Assembly (NCBI GenBank): GCA_019918135.1 | Contig: WBZZ01005950.1 | Location: 21,001-85,000 of the forward strand | Reading direction: 5' to 3' | DNA length: 64,000 nt | Source: Paulinella micropora | Lineage: Eukaryota > Cercozoa > Imbricatea > Euglyphida > Paulinellidae | Shown: piece after piece, positions 9,575 to 18,705 of the stretch | Layout: each line of letters begins with the position of its first letter | Position numbering within the stretch: position 1 is the first letter of the stretch | Notes under the pieces: model-generated | Told to the model about the DNA's origin: nothing | Seen by the model: only the letters and a program-made list of their open reading frames with translations | Database searches by the model: none | Position numbers and translations under genes: made by a program

Positions 9575-11246
9575 CGTGATCACGACATGGGACAAAGAAC
9601 TGAGCTCCGTCTTGGCCCTGCTGAGCATCAGGGAGCTGCCGCGGAAAGATGCAGCCTGGGAAAGGAAGGTGCGGGGGCTAGTGTTCGGGAGGCAGGTCGA
9701 CCTGCCAGGAGCAACAGCTACAGGCGTGCGACTGCGCCCTCCCAGCGAAGGCTGCTTCATGGTACCACCAGGAAAGAAGAAGTTGGAGTTATACGCGCTT
9801 GCTGGCGCGGGTACACTTGGACATGCTCTGCAGCCCATCTACTGGCTGATTACTGTCTTCACTTCGCTGACGAGGACTCAGCAGATAAACCTAGCGACTA
9901 CACTACTCACTGCTTTAAAGGAACAGCATGCAGTGGTTCAGGCTGTACATTTACTGTTAGACCACGAGGTTTCGAACTGTTTCTCCCCTCCTGCAAACTT
10001 CGGTGCTTTGGAAAGGGAGGCTAAAGACTACACGAAACAACTAATGTACCAGTGTGGCTACTGCCGAGATAGTGGGGGTGAGGTCAAAGGGGCACTCGAT
10101 CAAACACGCTGGAACGAGTACCTGTGCACGCTGCGGTCGGCGATAGAAAAGCTCAAGCCAAAACTCACGAAAGGAAAAGCCACTGTGTGGAAAAAAGCCA
10201 AGTCCAATCTGCTGAATTCACTGCTGCCTAGCCCGATTATGCCTGTCGTGAAGACCAAGGCAGCTGCCCTGAATGCGGCGGTGCAAGCCGAGCAGCTGCG
10301 GCTGCAGCGGGAGGACGAGGCGCGGAAGGCGGCAGAGGAGCGGCTGAGGCTGCAGCGGGAGGAGGAAGCGCGAAGGGCGCAGGAGGCGGCGCTGGCGCAG
10401 GCCCAGCGAACGCAGGACGAGGCGCGGAAGGCGGCAGAGGAGCGGCTGAGGCTGCAACACGATGCGGCGCTGGCGCTGGCCCAGCGAACGGAAGACGAGG
10501 AGGCCAAGCGAGTGCAGGACGAGGAGGCCGGGCGGCGGGCGGAGACCAAGCGAGTGCAGGACGAGATACCGCCGGAGGAGGTGCGTGACGGGGATGCCGG
10601 GCTACCGCCGGAGGAGGTGCGTGACGGGGATGCAGGGCTACCGTCGGAGGAGGTGCATGACAGGGGCGTCGAGCAGGAGGACGGGCTACCGCTGGAGGTG
10701 CGTGACGGGGACGCCAAGCAACCGGCGGAACCGACGGAAGAGGCGGTCGCGCAAATGGCGGAGTTGGTGACCGAGCGCCTGGGGAAAGAAGTGAATGAGG
10801 GACTGGCAAAGGAGGTGAAAGAGCAACTGGAGGAGGCTAAGAAGAAGGCGGAGGCGCTGGTGGGGGACGAGGTGGCCCGGCAGCTGAAGCAGCGGCTGGC
10901 CGAGCTGCAGCAGGAGGAGCGCAAGCGGCGGGAGGAGGAGGAGAAGGCGCGGGAGCAGCCTGACCAGGACCAGGCGCGGGCACGCCGGAGCCTACGTTAC
11001 CCCCGTCCCTTAACCGACCCACGCCCGGACCGCACGGACCTAGTCTCGTACTACCATGCCCACGTCTGTGTTGCCACTGACTTTGAGGCCGACTGGGAAT
11101 TCGTGCGGTGGCTGGGCGACGCGCTGTCCGGCGCCGGGGACCCGCACCTGTGCCCCGACCAAAGCAGCGCCGCCCTCGCAGCCTACCTGTTCGGCCTGTT
11201 CACAGCCTGCGCCGTGCCTAACGACGACCAAGACAAAAAGGACTGA
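9477..11246 (+). CDS. Giant protein, middle part: helical domain and coiled coil
   Basis: Continues the giant protein in a third frame; the opening codon is GTG and there is no ATG nearby, so a further frameshift between about 9400 and 9477 is more likely than a new start. Residues 1-260 of this segment are helical with a few Cys. From about 10270 to 10560 there is a heptad-like coiled coil rich in Gln/Arg/Glu/Ala with repeated EARKAAEERLRLQ blocks, then short PEEVRDGDAG repeats (about 10570-10710), then a second coiled coil (about 10740-10980). The last 70 residues contain a W-x-LGDAL motif. The frame ends at a TGA (11244), but coding continues in the same frame beyond it. Confidence 0.65.
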   Translation: MAATDTATDTKSALNSAEAFVVQARRLGQRLLDVITTWDKELSSVLALLSIRELPRKDAAWERKVRGLVFGRQVDLPGATATGVRLRPPSEGCFMVPPGKKKLELYALAGAGTLGHALQPIYWLITVFTSLTRTQQINLATTLLTALKEQHAVVQAVHLLLDHEVSNCFSPPANFGALEREAKDYTKQLMYQCGYCRDSGGEVKGALDQTRWNEYLCTLRSAIEKLKPKLTKGKATVWKKAKSNLLNSLLPSPIMPVVKTKAAALNAAVQAEQLRLQREDEARKAAEERLRLQREEEARRAQEAALAQAQRTQDEARKAAEERLRLQHDAALALAQRTEDEEAKRVQDEEAGRRAETKRVQDEIPPEEVRDGDAGLPPEEVRDGDAGLPSEEVHDRGVEQEDGLPLEVRDGDAKQPAEPTEEAVAQMAELVTERLGKEVNEGLAKEVKEQLEEAKKKAEALVGDEVARQLKQRLAELQQEERKRREEEEKAREQPDQDQARARRSLRYPRPLTDPRPDRTDLVSYYHAHVCVATDFEADWEFVRWLGDALSGAGDPHLCPDQSSAALAAYLFGLFTACAVPNDDQDKKD

Positions 11247-12242
11247 CAGCGCGAGCAACTCCGCCAAAGGGTCCGCTCTTTGGTGGGGCTGGGCTCGGCG
11301 GATGGTGAGCTTTCCCTCTGGTGGGGGCAGCTGGGCGACGCGCTCAGGCACAAGTTCCTGCGCCTGGTGCGGTACGGCTCGCCCGCTCCCCTGGACGTGG
11401 ACCTCTTGTGGGGGGGGCTGGTCGCGCTGGCCTGTCTGCTGGAGCCCTCCGAGGTAGTGCTCGCGATCCGCGCGGCGCTGCCCTGGTGGAAAGCCTCGGC
11501 TGAGGAAGCCGAGCACCAGCTACTGTGTAAGACTGGGGGAGCGAAGGCGGAGAAGGCAGACACAGAGCGCTCAACAAGCAGAGAGGAGGACACGGCAACG
11601 GCGGGGCGCTCAGCAAGCAGAGAGGAGGACACTGCAACGGCGGCGCGCTCGGCGGGCGGAGGGGCACGCACGACAGCCACGGAGACTGCCTCTCCCCCTG
11701 CTAGCATAGAGGAGGAGGAGAAGGCTAGGCGCGGGGTCAACGCATTAGAAGGTTGGCAGCGGCGAGATCGCTCGCGCAGGATTGTCAACCTGCCTGCAGC
11801 CCGTGAGCTCTTCCAGCGTGAGTGGAAGGCCCGTGGCCGGCCCCTGCGCCGCGAACCGCAAGTCACCGAGAACATCTTTAGACTGTACTTTCAGGAGGCC
11901 GGCTGGGAGGCTGGGCTACTGAGCGCGTCGTTGTACTCTGACCGCAAGACAGAAGGCAGGGCCCGCTGGCAGGAAAAAGAAGGTGCGGGCGATGACGACG
12001 AGAGAGATACGGACAGTGACCCGGAGGAAGATACGGGCAGTGACCAGGGGGCGCTGACCAAAAAGGAAGAACCCGGACCGACGACGGGGACTTTGAGCGG
12101 CCGCTCCGGTGGCTTGGGCGGGGGGTTCCGACGTGGGGGGGTGGCTCCGCACGACAGGGCATGGCTAAAAGATACGGGAACCCCGATCCCGCTCACAGCT
12201 TTCACAAGCGGTTTGGAACCCCTCACTGATTATTGGACATGA
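11247..12242 (+). CDS. Giant protein, C-terminal part after in-frame TGA
   Basis: In the same frame as the previous segment, starting directly after TGA 11244-11246. The first 60 residues contain a W-x2-LGDAL motif and spacing that mirror the last 60 residues before the stop, so the stop falls between two copies of a duplicated domain. After that come short Ser/Arg/Glu repeats (about 11560-11640), a basic region and a Gly-rich tail. No ATG lies near its 5' end. It ends at TGA 12240. The stop may be a nonsense change, a readthrough site or an error; which one is not decidable here. Confidence 0.6.
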   Translation, partial: QREQLRQRVRSLVGLGSADGELSLWWGQLGDALRHKFLRLVRYGSPAPLDVDLLWGGLVALACLLEPSEVVLAIRAALPWWKASAEEAEHQLLCKTGGAKAEKADTERSTSREEDTATAGRSASREEDTATAARSAGGGARTTATETASPPASIEEEEKARRGVNALEGWQRRDRSRRIVNLPAARELFQREWKARGRPLRREPQVTENIFRLYFQEAGWEAGLLSASLYSDRKTEGRARWQEKEGAGDDDERDTDSDPEEDTGSDQGALTKKEEPGPTTGTLSGRSGGLGGGFRRGGVAPHDRAWLKDTGTPIPLTAFTSGLEPLTDYWT

Positions 12243-12426
12243 GGGTGGGCCCGGGCTTTTTTGGTCACCCCTTTCTTACCCCACCGCAAAAAACAGCGCA
12301 GTCTCCCCTCCGTCCGCCGCTCTCTTTCTCTTCCGGTGTGTGTTCCGTCCGCGCCAGGGGGTCTGTGTACGGACCCCTGGTAGTAGTAGTAGTAGTCGTA
12401 GCGCGGTGAGCGCGGGCCTGCTGTCT

Positions 12427-12492
12427 GATTTTAATTAAAAGCCCACTGACTCGGCTGGTGATTTTAATTAAAGGCCTACTGACTCGGCTGGT
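12427..12492. repeat. 33-bp tandem repeat with TTAATTAA
   Basis: Two 33-bp copies (12427-12459 and 12460-12492) differ at two positions. Each contains TTTTAATTAAA, giving ATTAAA on the plus strand and its complement on the minus strand. The element lies between the plus-strand gene ending at 12242 and the minus-strand gene ending at 12572. It probably acts as a two-way polyadenylation region. Confidence 0.65.
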
Positions 12493-12571
12493 GCAGGGGG
12501 AGCGGTGCTTAGGCGTCAGGCTCGGCCGGGGCCGCGAGCAGTGGCACGCGATCGGCCTGCAGGACCTGCCG

Positions 12572-13154
12572 CTAGTGCCTGACTAGCACCGTGGCGGGCG
12601 CCGTGGCGCTGTGGTCGGCCGCGACCACGACGCGCAGCGGCAGCGGTGCCAACGGCAGCGCCCACTCTCTCTCGTCAATGAGCCACGCGCGGAGCGACTT
12701 GTACCGGGCGGACGTGGCGCGCCGGAACCGGAGGTCCCTGACCGAGCAGTCGGATCCGGCTGGCTGTTGCTTGTGTTCGCCGTCCAGCGCAAAGTGGTAC
12801 GCGACCGCGGGCGCCGGCGGCCGCTGCGAGTGGCTGGCTACGCTCAGGCTGTAGTCGAGCAGCCCGGGGGAGGCAGGCCGGCCCGGCGGCACACTGTCCC
12901 CCTCCTCACGCGCGCACAACGAGTCCAGCAGCGCGACCACCTCGTGCGCCCGATCCGGGTGGACGGAGGTATTGGGCAGCACGGCCCAGTGGCGTTCTGC
13001 CGCGGGGCGCTCCGGCCCCCCCCCCCCCCGGGGGGGCCCTTTCCAGGCACAGCATGACTTGTCCGCCCGCCGGCAGGTCTACGGACCAGCCCTTGAGCAG
13101 CCACACGGGCTCGGCTTCGGCCTGGCAGCCCGGCGGCCCGTGTTCGGTTTCCAT
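12572..13154 (-). CDS. Unknown ~190-aa protein, frameshifted at C14
   Basis: An ATG at 13154 opens a frame that is protein-like for about 45 residues and then meets a run of 14 C followed by 7 G (13016-13036). Downstream of that run the adjacent frame is protein-like to TAG at 12572. The C-terminal half contains alternating hydrophobic strands and a basic patch. I recognise no domain. The break sits exactly at the homopolymer, so it is either a run-length error or a length-variable tract. The upstream spacer 13155-13423 is repetitive. Confidence 0.5.
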
Positions 13155-13423
13155 CCCGGGGACGCTGGTCGGCGGACGGTTGGGGGAAAAAGGACCCCCT
13201 CCCCACGCACAGGGCTGGGGAGGGGGCACCCCCTTCCTTCCCTCTCTGCCTGGTCTGGGGGGGGGCACCCTTCCCCCCTGGGGTGGCAGGAAAGATTCGG
13301 CCTGGGGGTCTGGGGGAGGGGGCACCCCCTTCTCTCTCCCCTCTGCCTGGTCTGGGGGGGGGGGGGGGTGGCGTCCCCCCCCCTGCCACCCCAAGGGGGG
13401 AGGGAGGGGGTGCCCCCCCCCGG
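13155..13423. repeat. Imperfect C/G-rich tandem repeat spacer
   Basis: Blocks of GGGGGCACCCCC followed by CTTC/TCTC and CTGCCTGGTCTGGGGG recur three times between about 13200 and 13400. The minus-strand translation is Gly/Pro low complexity. It separates two minus-strand genes and I see no gene in it. Confidence 0.6.
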
Positions 13424-16400
13424 CTAGGCCGTTCGCCACACGACGCAAACGCAGCCGTCGGTCCGGCGGCGCAGGCTGCGCGGCAGCTGGCCCTCGGCGG
13501 CGGGCACGTCCTCGGCCGTGCAGCCCGGCCCCAGCAAGACGTGCAGCAGCACGTAGTGCGCAGGCCGTGCCGGCGGCGCGGGCCACCAGCTCACGCCCGG
13601 CTCGCCCGCCCTGGCGTAACAGACGACTAGCGAGTGCTCGGCCCCCGGCTCTGGCCCGGGCGTCGGCTCGGGCGCCGGCTCGGGCTCGGGCCCGGGGGGG
13701 GGGGCCAGTCCGCGGCCGCGGCCTCGCGTCCTGGCGCCACCAGTCGGGCGGGTACAAGGCGTAGTAGCCCTGGAGGAGGCCGCGGGGCCCGAGGCGCCGC
13801 GCCGACACGGGGGCCGTGCGCCAGCGCCAGCAGCGGCCGGCCCAGAGCGCCCGGATGGCGCAGAGGAGGGCGAGGTCGGGGGGGAGGTCCTGGCCCTGGA
13901 GGCGCGCCAGGCTGCGCTGGGCACGGCGCAGCCCGGCCAGCACGGCGGCCGCCGCCGGGCCCGCGCGGGTCTGGCACACGCGCGGGGGCTCGAGGCGCGG
14001 GGTGCGGTCCTGCTGGCGCCGGAGGTAGTGCCACACGCAGCCCGGCGCCGGCACGCACCAGTCCACGGCGCGGGCGGCGCAGAGCACGCGCGCGAAGCTG
14101 AACTCCTGCAGCAGCGCCCGCAGGCCGCCGTCCACGGTGTGATGTGCGTTGAGCACCACCAGCACCCGGGCGCCGCGGAGCAGCCGGGCGGCCTCGCCGT
14201 GCCGGGCGGCCAGGATGACGGGCGGCGCGTACCAGTCGCGGCGCACCCCGGCCTGGGCGGCGAGGTCGACCTCCCAGGCGCAGACGCGGGCGGCCCGGAG
14301 GTCGAGCAGCACCGGCAGGCCCGGCAGCGCGGCGCCGCTGAGGCTCACGAACGGGTGGTGCCGGGCCAGCCACGCCCACCACGACGCGCCCGTCGTCCGC
14401 GCGTCCAGCAGGCACAGGGTGGTGCCCGGGGCGCGGCCGAGCGCCAGGCCGCGCCACCAGGCGGACCACCAACCACGCCGCTCACGCCGCCTGGCCCACC
14501 GCCACTGCACCAGGGCCCGTGCGGCGGGCTCCCCCCACGAGCGGGCCCGCCGGTCCGCCGCGGCCACCGCCTCGGCCTCGGCGCGAGCAAACAGGTCCCA
14601 CGCCGTCGGAGCGCCCTCCTCCAGCCGCGGCCGCTTGGCCCGGGGGAGCGGGGCCGGCCGCCCCTGGTCGGCCAGGGCCGCGAGCACGTGGCCCCGGGCG
14701 GCCTCGAACTGCTGCCGGGCGCAGTGCAGGCGTAGCGCCAGCCGCTCACCGTGCAGCACCAGCCGGCCGGCGTGCGCCCCCAGCAGGACTCGCAGCCAGA
14801 CGAGCGCCGCACAGGCCGCGCCCGGGGCGGGGCCCCCGGCCGGCAGGCAGGCGGTGGGGCCGGGGTCCGCGGCAGACAGCCACTGGCGCATCAGCCCGCG
14901 CTCGGCCGCTCCCCGGAAGCAGGCCGGGCGCCCGGCGGCCGGGCCGGCGGGGCAGGCCGGGGGCCGGGCGTCGTCGGCCGCCGGGCGCCGGTGCAGCCAG
15001 CACTTGTAGGCGCCGGCGAGGCGGACCCAGAAGCGGGCGGGCGCCACGCGCAGGTCGACGCAGTACGCGTTCCAGGCCGTCGCGCGGCACTCGCGGCAGG
15101 CGCAGGGCTCCCCCGCCTCCGGTTCGTCGTCCCCGCGGGCGCGCCGCCGGCCGGGCGCGCGGCGCCGCGCGGCCGCAGCCCGCGGCGGACCAGGAGGCCA
15201 CCCACTCGGCCTGCCCACGGAAGTTGGACGCAGGCCAGTAGCGGTAGCGAGCATCCTCGCCGGCCAGGGCCCGCAGCGCCAGCCGCCAGCACGCGTCGGC
15301 GGTGGCCCGCGTCGGCCGTCCCTGCGACCGGAACCAGGCGCAGCCCGTTAGCAGGAAGTCCAAGTCGCGGCCAAAGTCGTCGTCCGGTGCCGCGGGCGGG
15401 CCAGCGGGCGGGCCAACAAGCGCGTCGGCGGGCGTGCGTGGCCCCCCGCCCAGAGACGGGGGCAGCACCCACCACCGGGGAGCGGCCGCGCCGCCGTCCT
15501 GGCCGCCGGCCCGCCCGCGGGCCGAGTCCGCCGGCCCGCCGGGCGGTGGCGGCGGGGGTGGGCCCGCCGGCTCGGGGGCGCCGCCGGCCGGCGCGGCCAG
15601 GCCGCGCAGCCAGCGCAGGACGGCCAGGGTGTAGGGCACGGGCTCCCCGGTGGGCAAGTGGTTCGCCGCGGCCTGCGCCCGGAGCAGCTGGTCCCTGTCC
15701 TGCCCCGCCACGCCCTGGAGCAGCGCGCCGAGGTACGCCGCCCAGCGCTCCTCGGGCGCGGGCCGGCAGGGGCGAGCCTGGTACAGCCTGGCCTGCCACG
15801 CCAGCCACAGCGGTAACCAGGGTGGGACGCCGCCCGGCCAGCGGCGCGCCTCGCGGCGCACGAGCGCCAGCCGGTCCAGCAGCAACCGGGGGGGGGGGGG
15901 GCGCCGCGTCCGCGTTGTCGTCAGGGGGCCCCGGCTCCGGCTCACGCGCTAGCTGTTCGGCGCACCACCACGCGGCGCGCTCCCACTCCGGGCCGCCACC
16001 GAGCCCCGCCAGCGCCAACGAGTCCAACCACAGGGCGAACACTAGGAACGGAGGGGCGGTGCGCCGGCGGTGGCACGAGTTGACCAGCGCGCGGGCCGCC
16101 CCCGCCGCGCTCGCCCGCAGCGCATGGCTCCACACCGCGGCCCAGCCCGGCTCTCCCCCTCCCAGCGCGTCCTCCGCGTACTGCGGCAGCGCGTGCGCGT
16201 CGCCCAGGCACGGCGCCGGCGGTGGCGTGGGCCGGGCGTACCACGCCGCCCACTGCTCGGGCCGCGTCAGTAGTAGCAGCCAGCACCCCTCCGTGCGTCC
16301 CTCCCACGCGTGTCGTTCCGTCCAGGGCAGCCAGGCCCGCGCGGCCACCGACCAGCCCGCTTGTTGCCAGACTCCGAGGCCCGCTTGCAGCGCCCGGGCC

Positions 16401-16576
16401 GAGCCGGCCCACCAGAGGTGGCACGAAGGGTATGCCCAGCACAGCGTACAGGTCGCCCGGGCGGCCGGCCCCGCCGACGCGCCGAGACGGGCGGCGAGGT
16501 CGGCTAGCGCCGCAGCCAGCCCCGCTTCGGCCTTGGGGGCGATCACGTCCAGGGCGGGCTCGGCACTGCTCGGCAT
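13424..16576 (-). CDS. Unknown ~1,050-aa Trp/Cys-rich protein, three frame breaks
   Basis: The start ATG is at 16576 and the last coding frame ends at TAG 13424. Protein-like sequence changes frame three times: at a 14-G run (15888-15901), near 15130-15250 in GC-rich sequence with no long run, and at an 11-G run (13694-13704). The protein is rich in Trp, Ala, Arg and Leu, with scattered Cys pairs (C-x2-C near residue 45; C-x-C-x2-C near residue 480). The C-terminal third contains a segment (about 13950-14470) alternating hydrophobic strands and short helices like an alpha/beta core, but no P-loop GK[ST]. Two Pro/Gly-rich linkers interrupt it. The length is in the range of herpesvirus primase or capsid-scale proteins, but I see no motif to support either. 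Confidence 0.6.
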
Positions 16577-17027
16577 CTAGGTGGCCGGCCCACACTTTTT
16601 GCGCTGAGCGCCAGCGGGCCAGCGGCACGGGCACGGGCACGTGCACCGGCACGGGCGGCGCGCGCGCCGCGGCGGGCGTAGGGGGGACGAGAGACCGGGG
16701 GGGGGGGGGCCGGGAGCGGCCGGCCGCCGCCGCCGGGGGGTAGGGAGGGAGGCGGGCGGCCCGGCGGGGCCCCCCTCCCCGGAGCTGGGTCTGGCCAGCC
16801 GCGGCGCGGGGCCGGCTAGCACCCGCGCCCCTCGGCGGAGCCTCCCCGCGCCCCCCGGCGGAGCCTCAGGGCGGGGGGTTAGAGAAGGGGGGAGGGGTGC
16901 CGCGAAAGACTCTCGGCCAAATCTCCTGGCGACCAAGCTGGCGAGTGTAGCGCACTCCTTGGATTCTGAGCGAGCGCTGAGCGGACCGCCAGCCTCTCTG
17001 ACTACTACGACTAACCCTACCCGTACG
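16577..17027. other. Intergenic region, GC-rich then GC-poor
   Basis: Divergent spacer between the minus-strand ~1,050-aa gene and the SGNH hydrolase. Up to about 16900 it is made of G and C runs; after that GC falls sharply as the low-GC hydrolase gene is approached. Both promoters should lie here. I see no clear TATA box. Confidence 0.35.
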
Positions 17028-18356
17028 ATGGTGATCCTGTTATTTGGCAGTGTGCTGTGCCGGGCCTCGGCCAACTGGGTAGGACTTTCAGCTCCACTGC
17101 CGTTGGCTGTTTTGGAGTGTATCCAGAGTAATGTCGGTAATCAAACCTTGCTGCGACAGTTCACCAGTCTGTTGGAGACTGACCACACACGACCGATAGT
17201 CGTCGAGTTCATTGGTGGTTCTATCACCAAAGGCGCTGGCAGTTCCAATAACTGTTATGCTGAAGAGAAGAGCACGTGTGTTCCCCCGACCGAATTTTTG
17301 CCCTACGGCCGGAATTCTTTCTTGAACCTCTTCCTGAACCTGCTGCAAGAATTTTATCCGGGCAGCTATCAGGCCCTCTACGTTGAAATCGGAGAGCTCA
17401 ACTACGGAGTCTCGTATGTCGCGGGCTCCTCAGTCTCGTCGGGTTTGCAGCTTTCTCCTGCAGATCTTTACGTCATGGACATATCCGTCAATGGTGGACG
17501 TCCCGATCACGTCGAAAGGATCGTGCGTTTGCGTAAAAACCAACAGGCACCTGTGATCTCGTTGCATTGGTTCAGGCACAAGCAAACGAGCGCTCACCCT
17601 GATTCTCCCGATTGGCCGAAAAAGTGGTTTGAGCTGGCTTCGTCCGAAACCAAAACCTACGCTACTTACCAGTATTATGGAATCCCGATGTTGACGTTCC
17701 GAGGTATTTTAGCCCCGCCGCTGGTGAAGGACAGCAGCCTGTACGACTCATTTTGGCACGCAGATAAAGTGCACCCCAGCGACCTCGGGCACGCTCTGAT
17801 CGCCTCTGCTCTTTTCCAAGCGGTGTGCAAGGACTGCGGTGCTAGAGCTTCCAAGGCAGCTGCTGGCCACGACTGGCAGAAGTACGGATTTCAATGTGGT
17901 GCTGGCGTGGCTACGAAACCTCTGGTTGCGATAGCCAAGGAAACGGACCTGTACCGGATATGCCGAGACCCCAGGTCACTACACGAAATGGCCATCGCCA
18001 ACACAGGCTGGTATTTCGTAGACAACGAGACCTCCAGGCTGGGTCGCTTACGAGCACCGTCCTTGCTAGCTAGCCAGGTTCCTGCCGGAGGTTCCATCAG
18101 CTGGTCTTTGCACCTGAACGGTTTCTTGTGGGTTTCCTATTTAGCTTCCTACGAACGTTTTGGATCAGCCCTAGTTTCGTTTAATTGTTCCTCCGGCCAG
18201 CAAGTCCACCAAGAAGTTCTCAATGCTACCTGGAAGGACAGGGTCAGTCTGGAAACTGAGAAGATGCTGGTGGTGGGTCATGGAACTGCTTGTCTTCTCA
18301 CGGTGAAGACTCTGGAAGCTAACCGCCTCTTCAAGATTTTTCATTTATGTTTCTAG
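17028..18356 (+). CDS. Secreted SGNH/GDSL-type hydrolase
   Basis: A 442-aa protein from ATG 17028 to TAG 18354. The N-terminus is hydrophobic (about residues 1-25) and looks like a signal peptide. Block I of the SGNH family is visible as GGSITKG near residue 62 with the nucleophilic Ser; an Asn-containing D-x2-VN-GG segment near residue 150 matches block III; and D-x2-H (DKVHPSDLGH) near residue 245 matches block V with the catalytic Asp/His. The family cleaves esters of carbohydrates or lipids. The C-terminal ~170 residues form a beta-rich module with Cys and N-glycosylation sites. GC is about 47% in the rows I counted, far below the neighbours, which points to recent acquisition. The reading frame is intact. 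Confidence 0.85.
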   Translation: MVILLFGSVLCRASANWVGLSAPLPLAVLECIQSNVGNQTLLRQFTSLLETDHTRPIVVEFIGGSITKGAGSSNNCYAEEKSTCVPPTEFLPYGRNSFLNLFLNLLQEFYPGSYQALYVEIGELNYGVSYVAGSSVSSGLQLSPADLYVMDISVNGGRPDHVERIVRLRKNQQAPVISLHWFRHKQTSAHPDSPDWPKKWFELASSETKTYATYQYYGIPMLTFRGILAPPLVKDSSLYDSFWHADKVHPSDLGHALIASALFQAVCKDCGARASKAAAGHDWQKYGFQCGAGVATKPLVAIAKETDLYRICRDPRSLHEMAIANTGWYFVDNETSRLGRLRAPSLLASQVPAGGSISWSLHLNGFLWVSYLASYERFGSALVSFNCSSGQQVHQEVLNATWKDRVSLETEKMLVVGHGTACLLTVKTLEANRLFKIFHLCF

Positions 18357-18600
18357 GGAGGTTGGTACCCACGAAACGGAACTTTACCCCGGACTCTACC
18401 AGATTCTGTCAGTGCCTGCCTCGCGGGGCGGTTCTACCCAACTAGTCAAGTTCTGCCCCGCTGGCGGACGGATAGAACGGTCCTTAAGAATTTGAACTCA
18501 GCGTAAGCAGGGGGTCCCACTTTCTCACTGGACGCCCGGGCCAGCTCAACTCGCGCAAACAAAACCGGGCCAGGCCTTTCTTTCTTGTTTTTTCTTTTCT

Positions 18601-18609
18601 TTTATTAAA
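18601..18609. terminator. Overlapping polyadenylation signals
   Basis: ATTAAA (18604-18609, plus strand) serves the hydrolase gene ending at 18356; TTTATT (18601-18606) is AATAAA for the minus-strand gene ending at 18706. The signals overlap inside a short AT-rich patch between convergent genes. Confidence 0.65.
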
Positions 18610-18705
18610 AGTAAAACTTCGACCAGCCTGTCCGTAGCAAATTCATCACTTCTAGGGGGGGTGGTCCTGCCGGTGGAGAGGCCAAAAAGGGGGCCCTGGT
18701 CCTGG

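Noticed and set aside
12906-13424. C-terminal extension of the ~1,050-aa protein through 12906
   Set aside because: That part of the open frame is Gly/Pro translation of C/G repeats; the neighbouring frame ending at 13424 keeps ordinary protein character.
13950-14470. SF3-helicase or Rep-like ATPase core
   Set aside because: The strand pattern is suggestive, but no P-loop GK[ST] or Walker B acidic pair is present.
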